Assembly: GCA_019359155.1 (NCBI GenBank) | Contig: JAHHHV010000077.1 | Span: 1 to 64,000, forward strand | Direction of reading: 5' to 3' | Source of the DNA: Pegethrix bostrychoides GSE-TBD4-15B | Lineage (GTDB): Bacteria > Cyanobacteriota > Cyanobacteriia > Elainellales > Elainellaceae | DNA: 64,000 nt | Shown: positions 1 to 8,421 of the stretch, one piece after another | How positions within the stretch are numbered: the stretch's first letter is position 1 | How the letters are laid out: every line of letters begins with the position of its first letter | Notes under the pieces: model-generated | Database searches by the model: none | The model's input: only the letters and a program-made list of their open reading frames with translations | Told to the model about the DNA's origin: nothing | Translations under genes and position numbers: made by a program

Positions 1-115
1 AACGACTGCTTGGTACATCCAACGTAATCATTCACAAAAGTCCGTAGATTGGCAGTTCACAACAGCAGATGCTCGGATTCGTCTCAAGCGTCTTTACCCA
101 CAAATTGAAAACTGA
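1..115 (+). mobile_element. 3' end of an IS630-type transposase gene (partial at left edge)
   Basis: The frame beginning at base 2 is open from the window edge to a TGA at 113-115 and encodes 37 residues ending in DARIRLKRLYPQIEN. The segment WYIQRNHSQKSVDWQF followed by TTADARIRLKRLYPQ is the usual C-terminal end of cyanobacterial IS630/Tc1-like transposases, downstream of the last DDE acidic residue. Only the tail is visible, so I cannot say whether the element is intact. No convincing terminal inverted repeat was identified in the 57 bases before the next gene. Confidence 0.7.
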
Positions 116-172
116 CAGACCACTAGTGTTTTCTGTTCATAGTCAAACTCATGCGAATGGGTGTAAGGGTAA

Positions 173-1963
173 ATGTTTGACAAAATTAATCGGCAACAAT
201 TCCTCAAAACGACTGTTGGTGCAGCAATTGCTACAGTTGTGGCTGGCAATCTGCCCATTTCTGCTGCTGAGCGAACCTCATCTGCCGCAATGGGTGCTGA
301 AAAGATCTTTCGGGGTGGCCCCATTCTGACCATGACCGACGGACTGCGGCAGGTGGAAGCTGTGGCAATTGCCAACGGGCGAATTCTGGCAGCAGGCACT
401 GAAGCCGAGGTGATGCAAACTCGCACCAACACCACCGTCATTGTGGAATTGGATGGCAAAACGCTGATGCCTTCCTTCATTGACGCCCACGGTCACTTTA
501 TGAACTCCCCCCAGGTCGTCAAATGGGCTAATGTTTCCGGGCCACCCGTTGGCCCCGTCAGCGCAATCGCCGATATCATTACGGTGCTGAATGCCCATGT
601 GGAAAAGTTTCAGCTCAAGCCAGGTGAATGGATCATTGGCTATGGCTACGACATCACAAACCTCTCGGACGGTCGAGAATGCAACCGCGACGATCTCGAT
701 CCCCACTTTCCTGATAACCCGGTGATGCTAATTCACGTCTCGAATCATGGGGCAGTGATGAACTCGAAGGCGTTTGCAGAAGTTGGCATCGATGCTTCCA
801 CGCCAACACCGCCGGGGGGGATTATTCTGCGGAAGCCAGGTTCGCAGGAACCCGATGGACTGATTATGGAAACGGCTTTCCTACCCGTGTTTGGCAATAT
901 GCCTCAACCATCTGAGCAGGAATTGCTCGATACCCTAGATGCGGCTCAGCAGATCTATGCCAGTGCGGGTGTCACCACCTGCCAAGAAGGTGCAACTCAC
1001 GCCAAGGATTTGAAGTTTCTACAAAAAGGGGCAGAGCAGGGGCGATTTTACCTGGATGTGGTCTCGCTACCGTTTGTTGTGGAAGTGCCAGCCCTAGTAG
1101 CAGAGTATTTTCCAGACTTTAGCAGTGGTGCAGGCCAAATCCCAGATACCGCCAAAGAGGCGTTTGGAGTTTACAAGAACCGATTGAAACTGGCCGGGAT
1201 CAAAATTTCGCTGGATGGCTCCCCTCAAGGGAAAACTGCCTTTTGGTCTCAGCCCTTGCTCACGGACGGACCGGGTGGTGAAAAGAACTGGCGCGGTCAA
1301 CCCCTATTTCCGCCGGAAGTGGTCAACAAATTCGTTAAAGAAATTTATGACAAGGGGATTCCCATATTTTGTCACTGCAACGGGGATGCGGCCATCGATA
1401 TGATGATTGACGCAGCTGAGGCGGCTGGAGTGACGGCAGATCAAGACCGCCGCACCGTGATCATTCACTCCCAGTTTCAGCGTCCCGACCAACTCGACCG
1501 CTACGTTGAACTCGGTTTTTCTCCCAGTTACTTCACGACTCACACCTTCTTCTGGGGCAAAACTCACGTCGAAAACACCGGCAAAGAGCGAGCCTATTTC
1601 ATTAGCCCAATGGCTTCGGCGATGGGCAAGGGACTCCGTTGCTCGAATCACTCCGACTTTTCTGTGACACCCATGGACCCGATGCGAATGGCCTGGAGTA
1701 CGGTAACGCGCCAATCTCGCGAGGGAGAAATTATTGGCCCGGATGAGCGGGTTGATGTCTGGCTGGCCCTCAAAGCCCTGACGATTGAAGCTGCTTGGCA
1801 AATTCGTGAAGAAGACAGCAAAGGCACGATCGAAGTCGGCAAGCTGGCTGACCTGGTGATTCTAGACGGCAATCCGCTGACGGTCGCAACCGACCAGATT
1901 CTGAATATCAAAGTGATAGAGACAATGAAGGAAGGTGTGAAAGTTTATCCGAAGGCAGCGTAG
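173..1963 (+). CDS. YtcJ-like amidohydrolase (amidohydrolase 3 family), exported
   Basis: A 596-residue metal-dependent hydrolase of the amidohydrolase superfamily, YtcJ branch; substrate unknown. The N terminus NRQQFLKTTVGAA followed by a hydrophobic stretch resembles a twin-arginine signal, but the second arginine is replaced by glutamine, so the route (Tat, Sec or lipid anchor) is uncertain. The first metal-binding motif is DAHGHF (about residues 104-109). Later family landmarks are KISLDGSPQGKT, the histidine strands PIFCHCNGDAA and VIIHSQFQ, and NHSDFSVTP near the end of the barrel. A C-terminal GKLADLVILDGNP segment closes the small composite beta domain. Length fits the family. The ATG at 173 is preceded by AAGGG. 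It lies just after an IS630 fragment and is followed by a CobW gene and a second paralogue. Confidence 0.85.
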   Translation: MFDKINRQQFLKTTVGAAIATVVAGNLPISAAERTSSAAMGAEKIFRGGPILTMTDGLRQVEAVAIANGRILAAGTEAEVMQTRTNTTVIVELDGKTLMPSFIDAHGHFMNSPQVVKWANVSGPPVGPVSAIADIITVLNAHVEKFQLKPGEWIIGYGYDITNLSDGRECNRDDLDPHFPDNPVMLIHVSNHGAVMNSKAFAEVGIDASTPTPPGGIILRKPGSQEPDGLIMETAFLPVFGNMPQPSEQELLDTLDAAQQIYASAGVTTCQEGATHAKDLKFLQKGAEQGRFYLDVVSLPFVVEVPALVAEYFPDFSSGAGQIPDTAKEAFGVYKNRLKLAGIKISLDGSPQGKTAFWSQPLLTDGPGGEKNWRGQPLFPPEVVNKFVKEIYDKGIPIFCHCNGDAAIDMMIDAAEAAGVTADQDRRTVIIHSQFQRPDQLDRYVELGFSPSYFTTHTFFWGKTHVENTGKERAYFISPMASAMGKGLRCSNHSDFSVTPMDPMRMAWSTVTRQSREGEIIGPDERVDVWLALKALTIEAAWQIREEDSKGTIEVGKLADLVILDGNPLTVATDQILNIKVIETMKEGVKVYPKAA

Positions 1964-1969
1964 TGGAGA

Positions 1970-1999
1970 AGCCCCCGTTTATTGAGAATTTAGGGGGCT
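1970..1999 (+). terminator. Hairpin downstream of the first amidohydrolase
   Basis: AGCCCCC (1970-1976) pairs perfectly with GGGGGCT (1993-1999) across a 16-base AT-rich loop, starting seven bases after the stop codon. No T-run follows, so it may be a 3' stabilising hairpin or attenuator rather than a strong intrinsic terminator. Confidence 0.4.
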
Positions 2000-2026
2000 A
2001 GAGATACCCTATCCATCAGTAAAAAC

Positions 2027-2977
2027 ATGATAAAGAACCTTCCCTTTACCGTTATCGGGGGCTATCTCGGTGCCGGTAAGACAACGTTGCTCAACCACCT
2101 GCTGACTAATACACAGGGGCTGCGAATTGCGGTGCTGGTCAATGATTTTGGCAGCATTAACATTGATGCAGATCTGATCCGCAGTCATGAAGGTGATACT
2201 ATTAATCTGTCCAATGGGTGCATGTGTTGCAGCATTGCAGATAACTTCGCGATCATAATGGGCAAGCTTCGCGAGCGCACCGCTGACCTCGACCGGATTG
2301 TGATTGAAGCCAGCGGAGTAGCCGATCCAGCCAAGATTGCCCAGTATGGTCAGATGTATCAGCTCCCGCTGGACGGGATTCTGGTAGTGACGGACGCGGA
2401 GCAGGTGAGCACCCAGGCGCAGAACAAGTATGTGGGCGATACGGTGCTGCGGCAGTTTACGCAGGCAGATTTGATCATTCTGAATAAGACGGATCTAGTT
2501 TCAGCTCAGAAGCTGACCGAATTGCGTTCCTGGCTGGCTGAACTGGCCTCAGGAACACCTGTAATTGAAACCGTGTTGGCTCAGGTGCCAATCGAAGTAT
2601 TACTGGGATCGCACGGGACGCAGGTTGCTGCTGGTAGTTATCACAACCATCATTTCGAGGATAATCATGCCCACACCTTTGAAACCTGGGTGCTGGAAGA
2701 CTCTCGACCCGTTACACGGGCAGGACTAGAACAATTCGCAAAAGGATTGGGCGAAGAGATCTATCGCGCCAAGGGGTTTGTTTATTTAGAGGATGATCCA
2801 GCGCATTGCTATCTCTATCAGCAGGTTGGCTCTCGCTGGTCGCTGGAGTTAGGAAATACCTGGGGCGATAAACTACCTCAAACCCAATTGGTGATGATTG
2901 GCCGTAGAGGAGCCACTCGCTCTGAAGTGATAGCTGCGTTACTTGCAGGCAAAGTGTCTGTTGAAGTGGGCGGCTGA
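2027..2977 (+). CDS. CobW/COG0523-family GTPase metal chaperone
   Basis: A 316-residue G3E-family P-loop GTPase. The Walker A motif GGYLGAGKTT begins near residue 10. The metal-binding CxCC motif appears as NGCMCC. NKTDL is the guanine-specificity motif, and a short histidine cluster (HNHHFEDNHAH) separates the GTPase from the C-terminal CobW_C domain (from about residue 220). Family members deliver Zn, Co or Fe to client enzymes. The gene lies 63 bp after one amidohydrolase and 141 bp before the next on the same strand, so it may serve these metalloenzymes; that is inference. No clear ribosome-binding site precedes the ATG. Confidence 0.9.
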   Translation: MIKNLPFTVIGGYLGAGKTTLLNHLLTNTQGLRIAVLVNDFGSINIDADLIRSHEGDTINLSNGCMCCSIADNFAIIMGKLRERTADLDRIVIEASGVADPAKIAQYGQMYQLPLDGILVVTDAEQVSTQAQNKYVGDTVLRQFTQADLIILNKTDLVSAQKLTELRSWLAELASGTPVIETVLAQVPIEVLLGSHGTQVAAGSYHNHHFEDNHAHTFETWVLEDSRPVTRAGLEQFAKGLGEEIYRAKGFVYLEDDPAHCYLYQQVGSRWSLELGNTWGDKLPQTQLVMIGRRGATRSEVIAALLAGKVSVEVGG

Positions 2978-3118
2978 TCTCAACCTCAGTATTTGCCTGC
3001 TGAACTGTTTCAGTTTCTGGCGCACGACCAGATCAAAATCGGCTCTATCACTTGGGAAACTAAAGGTTCCAATTTGTTTCTGAAAAATTATCTTCGTACT
3101 GCATTCAACTTCTCAACT

Positions 3119-5071
3119 ATGTCAACTTCAAAATACCCTCAATGCGTTTGCTGCAATCCTCTGTTTAACCAGTTTTGGATGCACTTGACTCGGCGCAAGT
3201 TTTTGTTGGGCACCGGAGCCTTTGCAGCGGCGGTCATAGCAGGCAGTGGCGGTGAATCTGCAAAGGCACAGACTGAAGGCATTCGGATTTTGAGCGAAGA
3301 TGCAGATGCGGTCAATGTGCTGGAACCAAGTGCCACAATCTATGTGGCGCAAAAAGTAATCACGATGGAACCCGACCATTCAGAGGCAACGGCAGTCGCG
3401 GTAGCCGATGGCCGGATCATTGCCCTGGGCAGTTTGGATCAGGTCAAAGGTGCGATCAGTGGTGGTCGCTCTTACCAAATCGATCGCACCTTTGAGAACA
3501 AAATCATCATGCCTGGTTTTGTGGAACACCATGTCCATCCCCTGCTGGGTGTGCTAACGATGGCGCTGGAGGTGATTGCGATTGAAGAGTGGGCAGTTCC
3601 CGGAAAATTCTCGGCAGCGGTGCCTGATGAAGCAACCTATCGCACGCGGCTGCAAGAAGCGCTGACCCGCATGGCAGGCAGTGATCCCAACGAAACCCTG
3701 TTTACCTGGGGCTATCACCACTACTTTCACGGCAAAATCTACCGTCCGCAGCTCGATGAAATTAGCCTCAACCGTCCTGTAATCATTTGGCATCGCTCTT
3801 GCCACGAGTTTATCCTCAATACTGCTGCGCTAAACAAATATGGCGTGACGGAAGCAGATTTGCAGGGTAAGGGACTCGGTAGCGAGCAGTCGAGTTGGGA
3901 AGATGGCCACTTTTTTGAAAAGGGCATGGAAGTGATTTTGCCCTTTTTTGCCAAAGACATTCTGGCTCCCGAACGCACTCAAGCAGGGTTGCGGATCTTC
4001 AAGAGCTATCTGCTGTCGAAGGGAATCACGACGATCTGTGAGCCTGCAACCCAGATGTCCCGACCGATTCAGGAATTCTGGGAAGAAAGCCTGAATGCTG
4101 AGGATGCGGCCTTTCGGACATACTTTATTCCCGATGGACGTGCTCTATTTGACAAGCACAAGGGCGAATCGGAAAATCTGGTTGCCGTTACCCGTAGCTA
4201 TCTCGACTGGGGACGAGGCAAGGTGCAGTGGTTGCCCCAGCAGGTAAAGCTACTGGCTGATGGAGCGATTTTCTCACAGTTGATGCAGATGAAAGATCCC
4301 TATCTGGATGGACATCAGGGTGAATGGATTGCAGTGCCCGAAGACTATGCGGCGGCCTTTAAGCTGTACTGGGATGCCGGATATCAGATTCATACCCATG
4401 TGAATGGTGATGCCGGGTTACAAGTCGTGGTCGATACGCTACAAGAGCGGATGCAGGCCAATCCCAGAACCGATCATCGGTTTACGGTGGTACATTTCGC
4501 CGTCTCCACTGAGGAGCAGGTGCAGGCATTGGGACAACTGGGCGCAACGATTACCGCTAATCCTTACTATGTCACCTCCTTGGCCGATCGCTATTCGGAG
4601 TTTGGGCTTGGTTCCGAACGAGCCGATACGATGGTGCGTCTGGGTTCAGTTGTCAAAACGCCCATGCCAATCAGCTTACACTCCGATATGCCGATGGCTC
4701 CCGCCGATCCGCTGTTTCTGGCCTGGTGTGCTGCCACGCGCCAAACGGTATCTGGACGGGTTGCTGCACCTGAACAGCAGATTGATGTAGCGCGAGCAAT
4801 TAGTGCAATTACAATTGAATCGGCCTACGTGATCCAGAAAGAGAACGAACTGGGCAGCATCAAACCCGGTAAGACTGCCGATTTTGCAATTCTAGAGCAA
4901 GATCCCTTTGCTGTGCCAGTCGATCAGCTAAAGAACATTGCCATATGGGGTGTTGTGTATGAAGGAAAAAAAATTGAAGCCCCTAAAGGAAGGGCTATCA
5001 CTAGCATTCCCACAGCGACCCCTTCTATCTTAGAGGCGGATTTGTCTGAAATTTCCCGCACAAAAGGTTAA
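3119..5071 (+). CDS. YtcJ-like amidohydrolase with twin-arginine signal
   Basis: A 650-residue paralogue of the gene at 173, counted from the ATG at 3119. The reading frame is open back to a start at 2993, but the leader there does not look like protein. LTRRKFLLGTGAFAAA is a textbook Tat signal with both arginines, followed by a hydrophobic core and an AKAQ-type cleavage region, so the folded metalloenzyme is probably exported to the periplasm. A second possible ATG at 3179 would place the Tat motif at the extreme N terminus. Metal motif VEHHVHP, then KLLADGAIFS, QIHTHVNGDAG, FTVVHFAV and LHSDMPMAP follow family order, and KPGKTADFAILEQDP ends the core. The cysteine-rich leader QCVCCNP before the Tat motif is unusual. 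Substrate unknown. Confidence 0.85.
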   Translation: MSTSKYPQCVCCNPLFNQFWMHLTRRKFLLGTGAFAAAVIAGSGGESAKAQTEGIRILSEDADAVNVLEPSATIYVAQKVITMEPDHSEATAVAVADGRIIALGSLDQVKGAISGGRSYQIDRTFENKIIMPGFVEHHVHPLLGVLTMALEVIAIEEWAVPGKFSAAVPDEATYRTRLQEALTRMAGSDPNETLFTWGYHHYFHGKIYRPQLDEISLNRPVIIWHRSCHEFILNTAALNKYGVTEADLQGKGLGSEQSSWEDGHFFEKGMEVILPFFAKDILAPERTQAGLRIFKSYLLSKGITTICEPATQMSRPIQEFWEESLNAEDAAFRTYFIPDGRALFDKHKGESENLVAVTRSYLDWGRGKVQWLPQQVKLLADGAIFSQLMQMKDPYLDGHQGEWIAVPEDYAAAFKLYWDAGYQIHTHVNGDAGLQVVVDTLQERMQANPRTDHRFTVVHFAVSTEEQVQALGQLGATITANPYYVTSLADRYSEFGLGSERADTMVRLGSVVKTPMPISLHSDMPMAPADPLFLAWCAATRQTVSGRVAAPEQQIDVARAISAITIESAYVIQKENELGSIKPGKTADFAILEQDPFAVPVDQLKNIAIWGVVYEGKKIEAPKGRAITSIPTATPSILEADLSEISRTKG

Positions 5072-5205
5072 AGCTTATACCAAATCAATTTGTGAATGAT
5101 ACAGATAGATTTGGCTCTTGCCCGCCCTAAGCTAGATCGCACCGTAAATTAGAGTCTGCTTGAGCTGCTACAGCCAGTTCTAGTAAGAAATCATGCAGCA
5201 TCCCC

Positions 5206-6687
5206 CTAGCCGCGATGCCATTCGACCAGGCCGCCCGGTTTGTCGATCAGCAACACTCCCGCCGCCTTCAGCTCATCCCGGATACGGTCAGACTCGGCAA
5301 AGTTTTTGGCCTGCTTGGCCGCCTTGCGCTGGGCGATTTTGGCTGCAATTTCTGCATCGCTCAGCCCCAGCTCAGCCTCAGCCTCAGGTTTGGCCTCCAG
5401 CCCCAGTACCTGCGCCAACACCGTCAGCGTTTGCCACTGCTGCCGGAGCGCTTGGGGATCGGTCGCCGTTTGGTGCTCATGCGTAATGATATTCCCCTCG
5501 CGCCGCAGATCTTTGGCCAGCTCAAACAGTACCGCCAGCGCACCGGGCGAATTAATATCGTCGTTCATGGCATCGCGGAACTGATCAACCGCCGTGCTGT
5601 CCCCGTCAATCCGCATCGAGTCAGCCTGCCCAAACGAACTGTCTGCCGTATCCGTCCAGCCCAGCGACTCGCCAAATCGATAGCCGAACAGCAGCCCTTC
5701 TTTGAGCGTGTCCCAACTATTTTGTGCCGCCGTCATCGACTCCTGAGTAAAGTCAAGCGGCTTGCGATAGTGGGCTTGCAGCACAAACAGTCGTACCGCC
5801 ATCGGATCAGGCGCATTCTTTGCGTCCAGCAAATCCCGAATCGTCGTAAAGTTCCCCAGCGACTTTGACATTTTGGTGCCCTCAACGTTCACCATGCCGT
5901 TATGCAGCCAGTAGTTGGCTAGCGGTCGATGCGTTGCCGCCTCCGACTGCGCGATTTCGTTTTCGTGATGCGGAAACACCAGATCGCTGCCGCCCGTGTG
6001 AATATCAATCGTCTCGCCCAGACGCGCCCGAATCATCGCCGAGCATTCAATATGCCAGCCCGGACGACCCGCACCCCAAGGCGAATCCCAGGCAGGTTCT
6101 CCTGGCTTAGCCGCCTTCCAGAGCGCAAAGTCAAACGGATACTGTTTGCGCTGACCGGTCGGATCTTCGGGGTCAACTCTGCCGCTGGCTCCCGCCTGCA
6201 TTTGATCTAGCTTGCGCCCAGAGAGCTTGCCGTAGCTGGGGAAACGCTGGACGCGATAGTAAACATCTCCCCCGGCAGCATAAGCCTGATCCGAGTCAAT
6301 CAGCGCCCCAATTATCTGCTGAATTTCGGCAATATGCTCCGTTGCTCGCGGATATTCCACCGCGTCCAAAATATTGAGCCGCCGCATATCTTCAAAATAA
6401 GTAGCAATATTTCGCTCGGCCACTTCTTGCATGGTACTCTGCTGTTCCTGCGCCCGCTTCAGGATTTTATCGTCAATGTCAGTGAAGTTCTGCACATAGT
6501 TCACCGCGTAGCCCAGCCAGATTAAGTAGCGCCGTACCGTATCCCAGACAATATAGGAGCGAGCGTGACCCAAATGGCAGTAGTCATAGACTGTCACGCC
6601 GCAGCAATACATACTGACCTGATCGGGCTTCAGGGGTTGAAACGGCTCTTGGCGACGAGTGAGGCTGTTATAAAGCTCTAGGGACAT
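5206..6687 (-). CDS. cysS: Cysteinyl-tRNA synthetase
   Basis: Class I aminoacyl-tRNA synthetase that charges tRNA-Cys in the cytoplasm; 493 residues, normal for the family. The HIGH signature is CHLGHARSY near residue 37 and the KMSKS loop is GTKMSKSLGN. Zinc-binding residues of the family are visible as CCGVTVYDY, GWHIECSAM and FPHHENE. The C-terminal DALR-like helical region (AKIAQRKAAKQAKNFAESD, IRDELKAAGV) is complete. It is convergent with the preceding amidohydrolase and divergent from the His-rich CobW gene. Confidence 0.98.
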   Translation of the reverse strand: MSLELYNSLTRRQEPFQPLKPDQVSMYCCGVTVYDYCHLGHARSYIVWDTVRRYLIWLGYAVNYVQNFTDIDDKILKRAQEQQSTMQEVAERNIATYFEDMRRLNILDAVEYPRATEHIAEIQQIIGALIDSDQAYAAGGDVYYRVQRFPSYGKLSGRKLDQMQAGASGRVDPEDPTGQRKQYPFDFALWKAAKPGEPAWDSPWGAGRPGWHIECSAMIRARLGETIDIHTGGSDLVFPHHENEIAQSEAATHRPLANYWLHNGMVNVEGTKMSKSLGNFTTIRDLLDAKNAPDPMAVRLFVLQAHYRKPLDFTQESMTAAQNSWDTLKEGLLFGYRFGESLGWTDTADSSFGQADSMRIDGDSTAVDQFRDAMNDDINSPGALAVLFELAKDLRREGNIITHEHQTATDPQALRQQWQTLTVLAQVLGLEAKPEAEAELGLSDAEIAAKIAQRKAAKQAKNFAESDRIRDELKAAGVLLIDKPGGLVEWHRG

Positions 6688-6830
6688 GGGCTAAATGCAT
6701 GAATCTGGATATGTCAGTATAATGACTCAACAACAGTCTGAACTGAAATAGTTTGAATTGACAATAATTTTTGCCTCGGAGTTTTATAGCTGCTAATGGC
6801 TCAAAAACACCCGTGGTGACGACAGCCAAG

Positions 6831-6926
6831 ATGACAACAGCCAAATGGACAGGCAACGACTATCACCGTGCGACTCGCCCGCTGGCATTTCCAGATATTG
6901 AAGTTGCAGTGGATCGATTGCTGTGA
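6831..6926 (+). pseudogene. Short remnant resembling the C terminus of a Uma2-family protein
   Basis: A 31-residue frame (MTTAKWTGNDYHRATRPLAF then PDIEVAVDRLL) with no upstream body: the frame closes about 70 bases before the ATG. The ending R-x-x-x-x-AFP-x-I-x-x-x-x-x-x-LL resembles the tail of Uma2/DUF820 endonuclease-like proteins that are abundant in cyanobacteria. It could be a decayed copy or chance similarity. It lies in the 385-bp gap between cysS and the His-rich CobW gene. Confidence 0.25.
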
Positions 6927-6957
6927 AAGAGACGCTAAACTAGCAGTTAAACTGGCA

Positions 6958-6970
6958 AATGATAATCATT
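6958..6970. promoter_or_regulatory. Fur/Zur-like operator upstream of the His-rich CobW gene
   Basis: AATGATAATCATT is a perfect 6-1-6 palindrome centred on base 6964, about 100 bp before the CobW start. It contains TGATAAT-N-ATT, the core of Fur-family (Fur/Zur) boxes. COG0523 genes in many bacteria are derepressed on zinc starvation by Zur, which fits this site. Assignment to Zur rather than Fur is inference. Confidence 0.6.
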
Positions 6971-7029
6971 CTTGAAGCTAACGGGTTCTATGCCTGTCAA
7001 ATGCTTCATAATAGAAAGCCTATATTGAT

Positions 7030-7059
7030 CTGCAACTAAACCATCTGCAACTCAACCAT
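7030..7059. repeat. 15-bp tandem duplication in the CobW leader
   Basis: Two adjacent copies of CTGCAACTAAACCAT (second copy with one change) lie between the operator and the CobW start codon, in the probable 5' untranslated region. Confidence 0.8.
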
Positions 7060-7072
7060 TCCCTCAGCCCAT

Positions 7073-8212
7073 ATGACATCAGCAGTCACTTCCAATCAGT
7101 CCGCTCAGATGGACGACACCAAGCACGGCCTGCCCGTTACGATCATTACCGGTTTTTTGGGCAGCGGTAAAACGACTTTGCTCAACCATATTCTGACCAA
7201 CCAGGAAGGCTTGAAAACGGCGGTGCTGGTCAACGAGTTTGGCGAAATCGGCATTGACAACGAGCTGCTGGTGACGATGGAAGGCTCGGACGACAACATG
7301 GTGGAACTCAGCAACGGCTGCATCTGCTGCACGATCAACAATGACTTAGTGGATGCAGTGTACCGGGTGCTGGAGCGTCAGGATCAAATCGACTATCTCG
7401 TCGTCGAAACCACTGGGCTAGCCGATCCGCTGCCGATTGCGCTCACCTTCCTGGGCACCGAACTGCGAGACATGACCCGCCTTGACTCCATTGTGACGCT
7501 GGTGGATGCCGAGAACTACAGCCTGGATCTATTCAACAGTCAGGCGGCTCACAACCAGATTCTCTACGGCGATATTATTCTGCTCAACAAAACAGACTTG
7601 GTGGGAGCCGCTCAGCTCGATACGTTGGAAACCAAAATCCGCGAAGTTAAAGAAGGAGCCAGAATTCTCCGCACCTCGCAGTCGAATGTGCCGCTGCCGC
7701 TAATTTTGAGCGTTGGGCTATTCCAAACCGATCAGTATTTTGATGCAGCCAAGCATGATCATGTAGATCACGATCATGCGGCTCACGATCATGCAGCTCA
7801 CGATCACGCAGAACATGACCACGACCACTCGACCTGCGGACATGACCACTCGCAGGATCATGCGCATGGCCACGATCACTCAGATCACGCCCATCACGAT
7901 CACGCGCATTCCAACCACCTTGAAGTTGACGGCTTCACCTCTGTTTCATTTCAAAGCGACGGACCCTTCGCGATTCGGAAGTTCCAACAATTTTTAGACC
8001 ATCAGCTTCCGGAGAGCGTGTTTCGTGCCAAAGGCATTCTCTGGTTTGATGAAAGCCCCAAACGGCACATATTTCACCTTAGTGGCAAGCGCTTCTCGCT
8101 AGATGACGAAGAGTGGAAAGGTCAGCCCAAAAATCAGATCGTGCTCATCGGCCAAAATCTGGATCACGAGACGCTGAAGCAGCAGCTACAAGACTGCTTG
8201 GTTTCGGTCTAA
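7073..8212 (+). CDS. CobW/COG0523-family zinc chaperone GTPase with His/Asp-rich loop
   Basis: A 379-residue G3E GTPase: Walker A GFLGSGKTT, metal site NGCICC, NKTDL, and a C-terminal CobW_C domain from about residue 290. Between them (about residues 225-283) is a long run of HDH/HDHA units with more than 20 histidines and one CGH, typical of Zn-storage or Zn-delivery loops in COG0523 proteins. The Fur/Zur-like palindrome about 100 bp upstream suggests expression under metal limitation. It differs from the CobW at 2027, which has only a short His cluster and no such box, so the two probably serve different conditions or clients. The ATG at 7073 is the only reasonable start. Confidence 0.93.
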   Translation: MTSAVTSNQSAQMDDTKHGLPVTIITGFLGSGKTTLLNHILTNQEGLKTAVLVNEFGEIGIDNELLVTMEGSDDNMVELSNGCICCTINNDLVDAVYRVLERQDQIDYLVVETTGLADPLPIALTFLGTELRDMTRLDSIVTLVDAENYSLDLFNSQAAHNQILYGDIILLNKTDLVGAAQLDTLETKIREVKEGARILRTSQSNVPLPLILSVGLFQTDQYFDAAKHDHVDHDHAAHDHAAHDHAEHDHDHSTCGHDHSQDHAHGHDHSDHAHHDHAHSNHLEVDGFTSVSFQSDGPFAIRKFQQFLDHQLPESVFRAKGILWFDESPKRHIFHLSGKRFSLDDEEWKGQPKNQIVLIGQNLDHETLKQQLQDCLVSV

Positions 8213-8355
8213 AATTCTGCCGCCGCTGCCGCTGGTTCTGGCCAAATTGGGATAACTATCACTGTCCTCTTAAACTGCAAGGTGAAGCTAAGACTCCATC
8301 CGGTCGGGGGAGGTATTCATATAGCTTTTTCTAATAGGATAAAGTGATATTACAA

Positions 8356-8385
8356 TTGACGACTTATCAAAATAGCTGTTAATGT
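8356..8385 (+). promoter_or_regulatory. Predicted sigma-70-type promoter for the HAD gene
   Basis: TTGACG (8356-8361) and TAATGT (8380-8385) are separated by 18 bp, and the -10 ends 36 bp before the ATG at 8422. The match to consensus is good for the -35 and fair for the -10. By eye only. Confidence 0.45.
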
Positions 8386-8421
8386 AAACAAATATTGCGC
8401 AAATTTCTGAAGCAAGTCCTT

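Noticed and set aside
69-329. Frame overlapping the start of the first amidohydrolase
   Set aside because: It lies in another frame of a well-supported gene and of the IS tail; no protein-like features.
5193-6525. Plus-strand frames across cysS
   Set aside because: Shadows of the cysS gene on the other strand.
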